NCBI GenBank assembly: GCA_023439505.1
Contig: JAEXNR010000048.1
Span: 62,001 to 126,000, forward strand
DNA from: Bacillota bacterium
GTDB taxonomy: Bacteria > Bacillota > Clostridia > Lachnospirales > Lachnospiraceae
Direction: 5' to 3'
DNA length: 64,000 nt
A model generated the notes under the pieces. The model saw only the letters and a list, made by a program, of their open reading frames with translations, was not told where the DNA came from and did no database searches. Position numbers and translations under genes: made by a program. This document shows positions 1 to 7,999 of the stretch, piece by piece (the stretch's first letter is position 1; each line of letters begins with the position of its first letter).

Positions 1-1
1 C

Positions 2-868
2 TGGATTAACAATAGAAGAATCATTATAAAGTACCTGAATATTCTGGCGGGAGCTTTTTTGATGGCAGTCTCGGTGAATTTGGTTTTTGAACCCGTGGGT
101 ATGGTCACAGGCGGAGTGTCCGGTCTTGGCATTGTAGTAAAAGCACTTACAGAAAACTGGGTGAACGGAGGCCTTCCCATATGGATCTTTAATGTAATAT
201 GTAATGTCCCTTTATTTTTAATTACAATTAAATTAAAAGGCTTCCGATATATCATCTCCGTAATCACGGGTGCAGTTTCCTTCACAATCGCTTTGCTGAT
301 CATCCCGATCTACGATTTTCATTTTGACGATCTGCTGCTTTCCGCGATCTTTGGCGGGGTAATCGGCGGGATAGGAATAGGTCTGGTATTTTCGGCCTCA
401 GCCTCCACCGGAGGGACGGATATGCTTGCCACACTGATTCACCCTTATATGAAGCATATCTCCATACCGCAGATATTAAATGTAATTGACGGAGTAATTA
501 TTGTCATCGGTGCATTTGTATTTGGAATCGGGAATGCCCTTTATGCCATCATTGCTGTATTTATCACTGCTAAGGTATCAGACGGAATATTAGAGGGAAT
601 CACCTTTGCCAAAATGGCTTACATTATATCAAATGATTATGAAAAGATAGCAAATGAGATTTTAAATTCCCTGGATAGAGGGGTCACCGGGCTCAGTTCC
701 ACCGGAATGTATTCTAATCAGGATAGAAAAATGTTATTTTGTGTCGTATCAAAAAAGGAAATTGTCAGAATTATCGAGATCTCTCAGCAAATCGATCCAA
801 AATCTTTTGTAATTATAAGTGATGTAAGAGAGGTTATGGGAGAGGGTTTTATTGAATATAGACAGTAA
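2..868 (+). CDS. YitT family membrane protein (5' end outside window)
   Basis: Multi-pass membrane protein of the YitT/DUF161 type with a C-terminal cytosolic DUF2179 domain; the molecular function of the family is not established. The reading frame is open from base 2, so the gene starts just upstream of the window and the apparent TTG/ATG starts at 59-62 are internal. About 288 residues are visible, close to the family's usual length, so only a few N-terminal residues are missing. Glycine-rich membrane segments occupy roughly the first 180 residues (for example GGVIGGIGIGLVFSASASTGGTDM), followed by a hydrophilic C-terminal domain of about 90 residues ending in a GFIEY-type motif. No terminator is obvious directly after it. 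Confidence 0.85.
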   Translation, partial: WINNRRIIIKYLNILAGAFLMAVSVNLVFEPVGMVTGGVSGLGIVVKALTENWVNGGLPIWIFNVICNVPLFLITIKLKGFRYIISVITGAVSFTIALLIIPIYDFHFDDLLLSAIFGGVIGGIGIGLVFSASASTGGTDMLATLIHPYMKHISIPQILNVIDGVIIVIGAFVFGIGNALYAIIAVFITAKVSDGILEGITFAKMAYIISNDYEKIANEILNSLDRGVTGLSSTGMYSNQDRKMLFCVVSKKEIVRIIEISQQIDPKSFVIISDVREVMGEGFIEYRQ

Positions 869-982
869 ATAAAACAAATTAATCGCGTATTATCGGTAAA
901 AGTACTTATTTTTACTTGGAATATACAAAGTATACAAAAGGCCAAAACCTATTTTGTTAAAATGGGATATGGTTTAAAGCGT

Positions 983-1010
983 TTGAATGGTGTATTATTA
1001 CAGGTATAAG
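983..1010 (+). promoter_or_regulatory. Candidate SigA promoter for the MsmK-type ATPase gene
   Basis: TTGAAT (983-988), a 16-base spacer and TATAAG (1005-1010), about 45 bases before the start codon. A reasonable but not consensus match; it is the best candidate in the 187-base gap. Confidence 0.4.
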
Positions 1011-1055
1011 AGTAGTACAAGGTACTTGATAATGTAGAAATTAGGAGGATTGCAA

Positions 1056-2171
1056 ATGGCAAGTTTATCTTTAAAGAATATCACAAAGCAGTATCCAAAT
1101 GGGGTTATTGCTGTAAAAGACTTTAACTTAGAGATAGCCGATAGAGAGTTTATCATCTTCGTAGGACCATCCGGTTGTGGAAAATCTACAACACTTCGTA
1201 TGATCGCAGGACTTGAGGAGATTTCATCAGGTGAGTTATGGATTGGTGAAAAATTAGTTAATGACGTAGAACCTAAGGACAGAGATATTGCGATGGTTTT
1301 CCAGAACTACGCATTATACCCTCATATGTCAGTTTTTGATAACATGGCATTTGGTTTGAAATTAAGAAAAGTTCCGAAGGATCAGATTGATAAAGTAGTT
1401 AAGGAAGCAGCTCAAATTCTTGGTATCGAACATCTGCTTGACCGTAAACCGAAGGCGTTATCCGGTGGTCAGAGACAGCGTGTTGCCATGGGTCGTGCTA
1501 TCGTTCGTAGCCCTAAGGTATTCTTAATGGATGAGCCTTTATCAAACCTTGATGCTAAGTTGAGAGTACAGATGCGTATCGAGATTTCTAAATTACATCA
1601 GAGACTGTTAACTACTTTCATTTATGTAACACATGATCAGACAGAGGCTATGACACTTGGTACCAGAATCGTTGTTATGAAGGACGGTTTAATTCAGCAG
1701 GTAGACAGCCCTCAGAATTTATACGACAGACCATCCAACTTATTCGTAGCCGGTTTCATGGGATCACCTCAGATGAACTTAATTGATGCTACCATCATTA
1801 AAAAGGGTGCTGATGTATATGCACAGTTTGGTGCTAACACCATTAAGATTCCGGAAGGAAAAGCAAAGAAAGTTATTGAAGGCGGTTATGAAGGCAAGTC
1901 AGTTATCATAGGTATTCGTCCGGAAGATATTCATGATGAAGAAGTGTTCATCAGCAATTCACCTGACAGTATCATTGAAGCAACGGTAAGAGTTTATGAA
2001 TTACTTGGTGCCGAAGTATTCCTGTACTTTACTGTAGATGAGAACTTAGAAATAACAGCTCGTGTTAATCCTCGTACTACTGCAAGACCGGATGATACGT
2101 TAAAGATTGCTTTTGATATGACGAAGCTACATATCTTTGACAAAGAAACCGAACAGGTTGTTACAAACTAG
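1056..2171 (+). CDS. msmK: MsmK/UgpC/MalK-type carbohydrate ABC transporter ATPase
   Basis: ATPase subunit that powers carbohydrate ABC importers (CUT1 type) at the inner face of the membrane. The 371 residues show Walker A GPSGCGKST (residues 37-45), an LSGGQ signature, Walker B FLMDEPLSNLD with D-loop, an H-loop in YVTHDQTEA, and a C-terminal MalK-like OB/TOBE regulatory domain. The start is ATG 1056, preceded by AGGAGG at 1043-1048; a longer reading would begin inside the ribosome binding site. No permease or binding-protein gene is adjacent, which fits the family habit of one ATPase serving several sugar transporters encoded elsewhere. A strong terminator follows directly, so it appears monocistronic. 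Confidence 0.93.
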   Translation: MASLSLKNITKQYPNGVIAVKDFNLEIADREFIIFVGPSGCGKSTTLRMIAGLEEISSGELWIGEKLVNDVEPKDRDIAMVFQNYALYPHMSVFDNMAFGLKLRKVPKDQIDKVVKEAAQILGIEHLLDRKPKALSGGQRQRVAMGRAIVRSPKVFLMDEPLSNLDAKLRVQMRIEISKLHQRLLTTFIYVTHDQTEAMTLGTRIVVMKDGLIQQVDSPQNLYDRPSNLFVAGFMGSPQMNLIDATIIKKGADVYAQFGANTIKIPEGKAKKVIEGGYEGKSVIIGIRPEDIHDEEVFISNSPDSIIEATVRVYELLGAEVFLYFTVDENLEITARVNPRTTARPDDTLKIAFDMTKLHIFDKETEQVVTN

Positions 2172-2185
2172 TAATAAACTTTGAT

Positions 2186-2219
2186 CAGGGAACACGAAAG
2201 TGTTCCCTGTTTTGTTTTT
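2186..2219 (+). terminator. Intrinsic terminator after msmK
   Basis: Perfect 10-bp stem CAGGGAACAC / GTGTTCCCTG with a GAAA tetraloop, followed by TTTTGTTTTT. It ends the msmK transcript. The rest of the 337-base gap to the next gene holds only the candidate promoter at 2417-2445. Confidence 0.92.
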
Positions 2220-2416
2220 CGAATGGGAACACTTCGGGAAGGTATGCATTGAGTTCGATGATAAGGATTTTTATTTGAATAGGATGCAAATCAATATCGC
2301 ATATTATGAGTGGACGAAAATAGATTTTGGAATTAGTTTACGTAATAAACTAATTATAAAATCATGTTTTTAATAGAAATTATACGAAAAGGTTTATGTA
2401 AAACTAATAAAATTTA

Positions 2417-2445
2417 TTTACTTCTTCTGAAATTGGTGTTAAAAT
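2417..2445 (+). promoter_or_regulatory. Candidate SigA promoter for the CdaR-like regulator
   Basis: TTTACT (2417-2422), 17-base spacer, TAAAAT (2440-2445), about 60 bases before the start codon in an AT-rich gap. Confidence 0.45.
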
Positions 2446-2508
2446 ATGTTTCGTAAACATGAATTTTAAAGAAAAATACAAATATACTATATAAAAGGGA
2501 GTGAGTAC

Positions 2509-3597
2509 ATGATTTCCAATCAGATTCTTCAAAGTACCATTGACGGGCTAAAAGGAATAACACGCATTGATATCTGCGTTATGGATACGGAAGGTAAGGT
2601 TCTGGCTACAACAATTGAGAATGCTGAGCAATATGAGAATGCGGTTTTGGCATTTGTTTCATCTCCGGCAGACAGCCAGTCCATCCAGGGATATCAGTTT
2701 TTTAAAGTGTTTGATGAACATCAGTTGGAATATGTGATTCTGGCTAAGGGCGACAGTGAGGATGTATTTATGGTTGGAAAGATAGCTTCCTTCCAGATCC
2801 AAAACCTTTTGGTAGCCTATAAGGAAAGATATGACAAAGATAATTTCATTAAGAATTTGCTGCTGGACAATCTTCTTTTGGTAGATATCTATAACCGTGC
2901 CAAGAAGCTTCATATTGATACAGAAGCAAGACGAGTAGTTTATATCATTGAAACCAAGTATGAGAAGGATGCGAATGCACTGGAAACAGTACGCAGCCTT
3001 TTCTCCGGTAAGACAAAGGATTTTATCACTGCAGTAGATGAGAAGAATATCATACTTGTTAAGGATGTAAAACAGAACGAAACCTATGAAGATTTAAACA
3101 AAACTGCCAAAGTGGTTCTTGATATGTTGAATACAGAGGCGATGTCTAAGGTTCATGTGGCCTATGGAACCATCGTAAACGAAATCAAGGATGTCTCCAG
3201 ATCCTATAAGGAAGCAAAGATGGCGCTTGATGTAGGCAAAATCTTCTATAGTGGAAGAAATGTAGTTGCTTACAATAACCTGGGAATAGGAAGACTGATT
3301 TATCAATTGCCTATGCCTTTATGTAAGATGTTTATCAAAGAAATCTTTGATGGCAAATCACCGGATGATTTTGATGAAGAGACATTAACAACCATTAACA
3401 AATTTTTTGAAAACAGCCTGAATGTATCAGAGACTTCAAGACAGCTCTATATCCACAGGAATACGCTGGTGTACAGATTGGATAAGCTGCAAAAGAGTAC
3501 AAATCTTGATTTGCGTATTTTTGAAGATGCAATTACATTCAAAATTGCACTTATGGTAGTAAAGTATATGAAGTATATGGAACAACTTGATTATTAA
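2509..3597 (+). CDS. CdaR/PucR-type transcriptional regulator
   Basis: DNA-binding regulator of the CdaR (sugar diacid regulator)/PucR family, 362 residues. The N-terminus (MISNQILQSTIDGLKGITRI) resembles the ligand-sensing sugar-diacid domain. The C-terminal 60 residues carry the PucR helix-turn-helix signature, with NVSETSRQLYIHRNTLVYRL giving the recognition helix. A GGUGAG-like Shine-Dalgarno (AGGGAGTG) precedes ATG 2509. In related genomes such a regulator commonly accompanies an MsmK-type ATPase, so control of carbohydrate uptake is likely. That is an inference from context; the ligand cannot be read from sequence. Confidence 0.8.
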   Translation: MISNQILQSTIDGLKGITRIDICVMDTEGKVLATTIENAEQYENAVLAFVSSPADSQSIQGYQFFKVFDEHQLEYVILAKGDSEDVFMVGKIASFQIQNLLVAYKERYDKDNFIKNLLLDNLLLVDIYNRAKKLHIDTEARRVVYIIETKYEKDANALETVRSLFSGKTKDFITAVDEKNIILVKDVKQNETYEDLNKTAKVVLDMLNTEAMSKVHVAYGTIVNEIKDVSRSYKEAKMALDVGKIFYSGRNVVAYNNLGIGRLIYQLPMPLCKMFIKEIFDGKSPDDFDEETLTTINKFFENSLNVSETSRQLYIHRNTLVYRLDKLQKSTNLDLRIFEDAITFKIALMVVKYMKYMEQLDY

Positions 3598-3828
3598 AAT
3601 ATGGGGAACATACAATATAACGGGTCATAGACTTCTCTGAACGTTTTGCTGGTAAAGACCTATATCATTACAAATGAATAACTGTGTATAAATATCTTGC
3701 GTCAATCATACATTTTGAGTGTATGGAATATGACGGATGAATTATTTATTCACCGTTATTCGTTTGCTTTATACAGGTTTAGTTTTGACAGCCCCTGTTT
3801 CGTGACATCGGGTTGATAGGAGGACAAT

Positions 3829-5094
3829 ATGAAGAGAAATTTTGTAACCGGCTTGCTGTCAGGATTATGTGGAACAATCGTACTATTTGCTGTTGTTATT
3901 GGAGTTTACTTCTTTGCCGGCGGCAGATTAATAACGAACGCTCAACATGATATTGAGGACGGAGCAGAGAACAATCAAACGGTGGGCACACAGCAGGTTA
4001 GTGATAAAGAAGCGCCATTTAAGGAAGTTGTAAGTAAACTATCATTTTTGGAAACGCTGGTGGATAAGTATTACTTGAATGATGTAAATCCGGATGCCTT
4101 TGCCGATGGGATATATAAAGGCTTTATGAGCAGCCTGAAGGATCCTTACTCTACTTACTATACCAAGGAGGAATACAGTGCTCTGATGGACAGTTCCTCC
4201 GGCTCATATTGCGGAATAGGCGCCACGGTCAGTCAGGATGTTAAGACAGGGATCATAACGGTGGTGAAACCGTTTGAAACCGGTCCGGCGCAAAAGGCCG
4301 GAATACTGCCGGGTGACATTCTTTATACCGTGGATGGAGAAAAGGTAACCGGATTGGACCTGACGCAGGTTGTCAGTAAAATGAAAGGCAAAGAAGGTAC
4401 GGAGGTTCAAATTGCTATTGTGAGAGAAGGCGTAACCGAACCGATGAATTTTACTATAACACGAGGGGAAGTAGAGGTTCCGACGGTGTCATCCCAGATG
4501 CTGAAAGGGAAAATCGGGTATATTATTATATCGGAATTTGATGAGATCACGGTTGGCCAATTTGTGTCTGCTGTAGATAAGTTAGAGAAAGACGGCATGA
4601 AGGGACTTGTGGTGGATGTAAGAAATAATCCGGGGGGGATGCTTACCTCCGTAGTCAGTATCCTGGATCGTCTGCTTCCAAAAGGCCTGGTTGTATATAC
4701 GGAGGATAAATACGGAAACAGGGTAGAGCAAAATGCGAAGGATGCAATAAAAATCAATGTTCCGATGGCGGTATTAATCAATGGGAACAGTGCCAGTGCA
4801 TCAGAAATATTTGCGGGAACCATACAGGACGATAAAGCCGGAACCATCATTGGCACAACAAGTTTTGGCAAGGGTATTGTTCAAAAGGTAATTCCCTTAA
4901 CCGATGGAACGGCAGTTAAGATGACGATTTCCAAGTATTATACGCCAAAGGGGCGCAATATTCAGGGAATAGGCATTACACCGGATATCAAGGTCGAACT
5001 GAATGACGACTTAAGACAAATGGCAAAGATACCGCTGGATAAGGATAATCAGCTTCAGGAAGCAATTAAGTGTGTTAAGGATCAAATCAAATAA
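3829..5094 (+). CDS. S41 family C-terminal processing protease (CtpA-like)
   Basis: Membrane-anchored serine protease acting outside the cytoplasm on protein C-termini. The 421 residues comprise an N-terminal membrane anchor (about residues 8-30, hydrophobic after MKRNF), a helical region, a PDZ domain (about 125-210, including the GILPGDILYTVDG loop), and the S41 catalytic core. The serine motif lies in GNSASASEI (residues 319-327) and the catalytic lysine is K348 in TSFGKG, giving the Ser-Lys dyad. AGGAGG sits just before ATG 3829. Length and domain order are normal for CtpA/CtpB. It lies directly before the flagellar cluster, but nothing shows that it works there. Confidence 0.93.
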   Translation: MKRNFVTGLLSGLCGTIVLFAVVIGVYFFAGGRLITNAQHDIEDGAENNQTVGTQQVSDKEAPFKEVVSKLSFLETLVDKYYLNDVNPDAFADGIYKGFMSSLKDPYSTYYTKEEYSALMDSSSGSYCGIGATVSQDVKTGIITVVKPFETGPAQKAGILPGDILYTVDGEKVTGLDLTQVVSKMKGKEGTEVQIAIVREGVTEPMNFTITRGEVEVPTVSSQMLKGKIGYIIISEFDEITVGQFVSAVDKLEKDGMKGLVVDVRNNPGGMLTSVVSILDRLLPKGLVVYTEDKYGNRVEQNAKDAIKINVPMAVLINGNSASASEIFAGTIQDDKAGTIIGTTSFGKGIVQKVIPLTDGTAVKMTISKYYTPKGRNIQGIGITPDIKVELNDDLRQMAKIPLDKDNQLQEAIKCVKDQIK

Positions 5095-5221
5095 AGGATG
5101 GAACGGTGGTCAAAATAGGGATTTTCCTACGCGGCTGCCGTTTTTGCTGTACTGCCGGGAATATATTTCTTATAGCGACAGTATTTTGACGGAAATCCGT
5201 AATAATTATGAAGAAAACCTC

Positions 5222-5249
5222 TAATGAAATTAATAAAGTATCCGATAAA
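5222..5249 (+). promoter_or_regulatory. Sigma-28 (SigD) type promoter before flgM
   Basis: TAAT (5222-5225), 15-base spacer, TCCGATAA (5241-5248). This matches the Gram-positive sigma-28 pattern TAAA-N15-GCCGATAT closely and shares its spacing and TAAT variant with the element before flaG. It lies about 47 bases before the flgM start. Confidence 0.65.
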
Positions 5250-5295
5250 TAATATAGAAGCGTTATAATTAGGATATAGACAGGTGGTGACAGGA

Positions 5296-5577
5296 ATGCG
5301 AATCGATGCATTTAATAAAATAAGTCAGCTGTATCAGACGAATGGTACCAAAAACACGACGAAGGTAAAGAGCGGCGGTTTCAGTGATATGCTCGAGATT
5401 TCTCAGACGGGAAAAGATTATCAGCTGGCAAAGCAAATCGTAGCACAGACCTCTGATCTTAGAGAAGATAAGATCAACGACATCAAAAAGCGTATGGACG
5501 CAGGTAATTATCATATCAACATCAGTGATGTGGCTGAAAAACTTGCTGCAAAGTATCTGGATGAGACAGAAGAATAA
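5296..5577 (+). CDS. flgM: Anti-sigma-28 factor FlgM
   Basis: Negative regulator that binds the flagellar sigma factor (SigD/FliA) until the hook-basal body is complete and FlgM is exported. The 93 residues begin MRIDAFNKISQLYQ and contain the family-typical DMLEISQTGKDYQLAKQ, followed by the sigma-binding C-terminal helices (REDKINDIKKRMDAGNYHI). ATG 5296 is chosen because AGGTGG at 5282-5287 is correctly placed; the longer GTG reading overlaps the ribosome binding site. It is the first gene of a long flagellar transcription unit and sits behind a sigma-28-type promoter, giving feedback control. Confidence 0.93.
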   Translation: MRIDAFNKISQLYQTNGTKNTTKVKSGGFSDMLEISQTGKDYQLAKQIVAQTSDLREDKINDIKKRMDAGNYHINISDVAEKLAAKYLDETEE

Positions 5578-5677
5578 ATATATTGATGGACAGGATAAAG
5601 CAAAGAGTAAATTGATACAGAGGCAGGATAAAGCAAAGAGTAAATTGATACAGAGTCAGGATAAGACAGAAGAATAA
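5563..5677 (+). repeat. 33-bp direct repeats between flgM and flgN
   Basis: Two near-identical 33-bp units start at 5591 and 5624 (CAGGATAAAGCAAAGAGTAA...), and a third partial unit starts at 5657. The partial unit ends in GACAGAAGAATAA (5665-5677), an exact copy of the flgM 3' end and stop codon (5565-5577). The block therefore looks like expansion of the flgM tail by tandem duplication. It falls after the stop codon and alters no protein. Confidence 0.85.
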
Positions 5678-5704
5678 GTGCTTTTATAGAAAAGGGGTTT
5701 CGCG

Positions 5705-6220
5705 TTGGCCAGCTTAATAGATGAATTAATTGATATCATGCAGGAAGAATATGAAATGTATCAGCAGTTAATTCCTATCGCAGAGGAAAAAACACAGGTC
5801 ATCGTGAAGAATGACTTGAGCGCTCTTCAAAAAATTACAGAAATGGAACAAATAGCGGTGGATAATTTAACTGCATTAGAGCGAAAAAGAGATGAAATTA
5901 TGGTCAACATTAAAACTGTAATTAATCGAAAAGAGAAAGATCTGAAATTAAAGACCTTAATTGTGCTCATGGAGAAGCAGCCCAGAGAACAGAGAGCACT
6001 TTCCATCCTGCATGATCATCTTAGTAAGGTGATTCGCAGATTGGTTGAAATCAATCATCGTAACAAATCTTTAATACAACAATCCCTAGAGATGATAGAG
6101 TTTAATATGAACTTTATCCAAAGTACAAGGATGTCGCCGGGGAACAATACTTACACAAAAAGTGCAGCAAGCTGGAATGCACAGGCTTTGGGAACAGGGA
6201 TGTTCGATGCAAAGCAGTAA
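5705..6220 (+). CDS. flgN: FlgN-type flagellar export chaperone
   Basis: Cytosolic chaperone that escorts the hook-filament junction proteins FlgK and FlgL to the flagellar type III export apparatus. The 171 residues are almost entirely helical (MASLIDELIDIMQEEYEMYQ at the start), with a central basic region and a polar tail, as in FlgN. The start is TTG 5705, preceded by AAAGGGG at 5691-5697. It lies immediately before two flgK genes and flgL, its expected clients. Assignment rests on family-like sequence and position. Confidence 0.82.
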   Translation: MASLIDELIDIMQEEYEMYQQLIPIAEEKTQVIVKNDLSALQKITEMEQIAVDNLTALERKRDEIMVNIKTVINRKEKDLKLKTLIVLMEKQPREQRALSILHDHLSKVIRRLVEINHRNKSLIQQSLEMIEFNMNFIQSTRMSPGNNTYTKSAASWNAQALGTGMFDAKQ

Positions 6221-6240
6221 GAGCAAGGTAAGGTGAGTTC

Positions 6241-7971
6241 ATGAGTTCATTAGGCGGATTATACATTGGCGTTTCCGGTCTGAATGTCAGTCAGGCCGCT
6301 TTAAATATAACCTCCCATAATATGGCGAATGTGGATACAAAGGGGTTTGTGAGGCAGCAGGCTGTCTTAACAGACTTTGGCTACGTGAAGTTGGGAGAAT
6401 CCTATATGTCCTCCATGCAGCAAGGCTTGGGGGCTAATTTTGCTACTGTAAAACAGGTAAGAGATTCGTTTTTGGATTTGGCTTATCGCAAAGAGACAGG
6501 AAGACAGGCCTTTTATGAGTCCCAGTACCAATCGGTGCAGGAAGTAGAAGGCTTATTCGGTGAATTAGAGGGAGTTTCTTTTCAGAAGTCCATGAATGAT
6601 TATTGGACATCCCTTCAGGAGCTGGTGAAGGAGCCGGATAGTATTGTTGCCAGGGCATCCCTAATTCAGACGGCAGTTTCTTTTCTAGAGAGAGCGGACA
6701 ATATATCCAGCCAGTTAAAGGATTACCAGATTAATTTAAATACAAATATCGAAAATCAGGTTAACCGTATCAATGAGATCGGAGATCAGGTCAAGTCGTT
6801 AAATCTGAAGATACGTCAATATGAGAGCACAGGCAAAGAAAAGGCGAACGATCTCAGGGACCAGCGAAATTTGCTTTTGGATGAATTAAGCAAGATGGTT
6901 AACATTACATATAAAGAAAACAGCAATGGAATTGTGGACGTTAACGTAGAAGGAGTACCTTTTGTTACGGAGGATACTGCATTCAAGATGGCGACGGTAA
7001 GAGTAGAAGATGATTCACAGATGTTAAAACCGGTATGGCCGGCACACGGCAATGCAGACGTCTTCAATTTGGACCGTGCACCATCTTCTCTGAATAACAA
7101 TGACATCGGTTCGTTGAAGGGACTATTGGTTTCAAGAGGAAATCGACAGGCCAATTATACGGATATTCCTGACAAAGCCAATTATGAATCTGATCTTGAA
7201 TATGACAGAGCGGTCAGGGAGTACAACAACCAGATTGATTCGTCCTTGATTATGACGGTTCAAGCCCAGTTTGACCAATTGATTCATGGGATTGTTACAT
7301 CGGTTAACGATATTTTATCTCCGAACAAAGAAGTTACCCTGGCAGATGGCAGTAAAATTAAAATTCTTGACGAAGAGAAAGCACCGGTTGGAATGGATGC
7401 GGATCAAACCATGGGGGAAGCACTGTTCAACCGGAAATCAGTGGATCGCTACAGTGAACCTCAGCTGATTGAAATTGTGAACAGTGACGGGACACACGAT
7501 GTAATGATGGCAAGAATCTATCAGGAAGAAGATCCCGAGGATAATTACTCTTTATTTACCCTGGGAGAGATAGAGGTAAACAAGAAGATTTTGCAGAATA
7601 GCTCTGTGATCCCCCTGTCCAGCAAAACCGGTTCGGGAGATTTTGATGTTGAGACTGCTTCCAAGCTGATCAAAAACTGGCAGGAGCCCTTTGCCACCCT
7701 GTCTCCCAACACGCTGACCCTGAATAATTACACGGATTATTATTCCTCTATGATCGGTGAACTTGCAAATCGGGGTGAGCAGATGAATAATATCAGTGCC
7801 AATCAGCAATCCATGGTAGTCAGCATTGACAATCAGAGAATGCAGGTTACCGGTGTTTCATCCGATGAGGAACTGGTAAATCTGATTAAATATCAGCATG
7901 CTTACAATGCCTCGGCAAGATATGTGAATGTGGTAAGCCAGATGCTGGAAGATATTGTTACGAAACTATAA
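6241..7971 (+). CDS. flgK: Flagellar hook-associated protein 1, FlgK (first copy)
   Basis: Hook-filament junction protein exported through the flagellar channel. The 576 residues have the conserved flagellar rod/hook N-terminus (SQAALNITSHNMANVDTKGF) and the matching C-terminal helix motif (SSDEELVNLIKYQHAYNASA), which pack together in the junction. A central FlgK domain with AQFDQLIHGIVTSVNDI is also present. AAGGTGAG precedes ATG 6241, 20 bases after flgN. It is followed 28 bases later by a second FlgK-family gene, so two HAP1 paralogues are encoded in tandem. Confidence 0.93.
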   Translation: MSSLGGLYIGVSGLNVSQAALNITSHNMANVDTKGFVRQQAVLTDFGYVKLGESYMSSMQQGLGANFATVKQVRDSFLDLAYRKETGRQAFYESQYQSVQEVEGLFGELEGVSFQKSMNDYWTSLQELVKEPDSIVARASLIQTAVSFLERADNISSQLKDYQINLNTNIENQVNRINEIGDQVKSLNLKIRQYESTGKEKANDLRDQRNLLLDELSKMVNITYKENSNGIVDVNVEGVPFVTEDTAFKMATVRVEDDSQMLKPVWPAHGNADVFNLDRAPSSLNNNDIGSLKGLLVSRGNRQANYTDIPDKANYESDLEYDRAVREYNNQIDSSLIMTVQAQFDQLIHGIVTSVNDILSPNKEVTLADGSKIKILDEEKAPVGMDADQTMGEALFNRKSVDRYSEPQLIEIVNSDGTHDVMMARIYQEEDPEDNYSLFTLGEIEVNKKILQNSSVIPLSSKTGSGDFDVETASKLIKNWQEPFATLSPNTLTLNNYTDYYSSMIGELANRGEQMNNISANQQSMVVSIDNQRMQVTGVSSDEELVNLIKYQHAYNASARYVNVVSQMLEDIVTKL

Positions 7972-7999
7972 GACCGGACAGACAGATTGAGGTGAAGGG

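Noticed and set aside
4407..4871. 154-codon minus-strand frame within the S41 protease gene
   Set aside because: Shadow of a well-supported gene with clear catalytic motifs on the plus strand.
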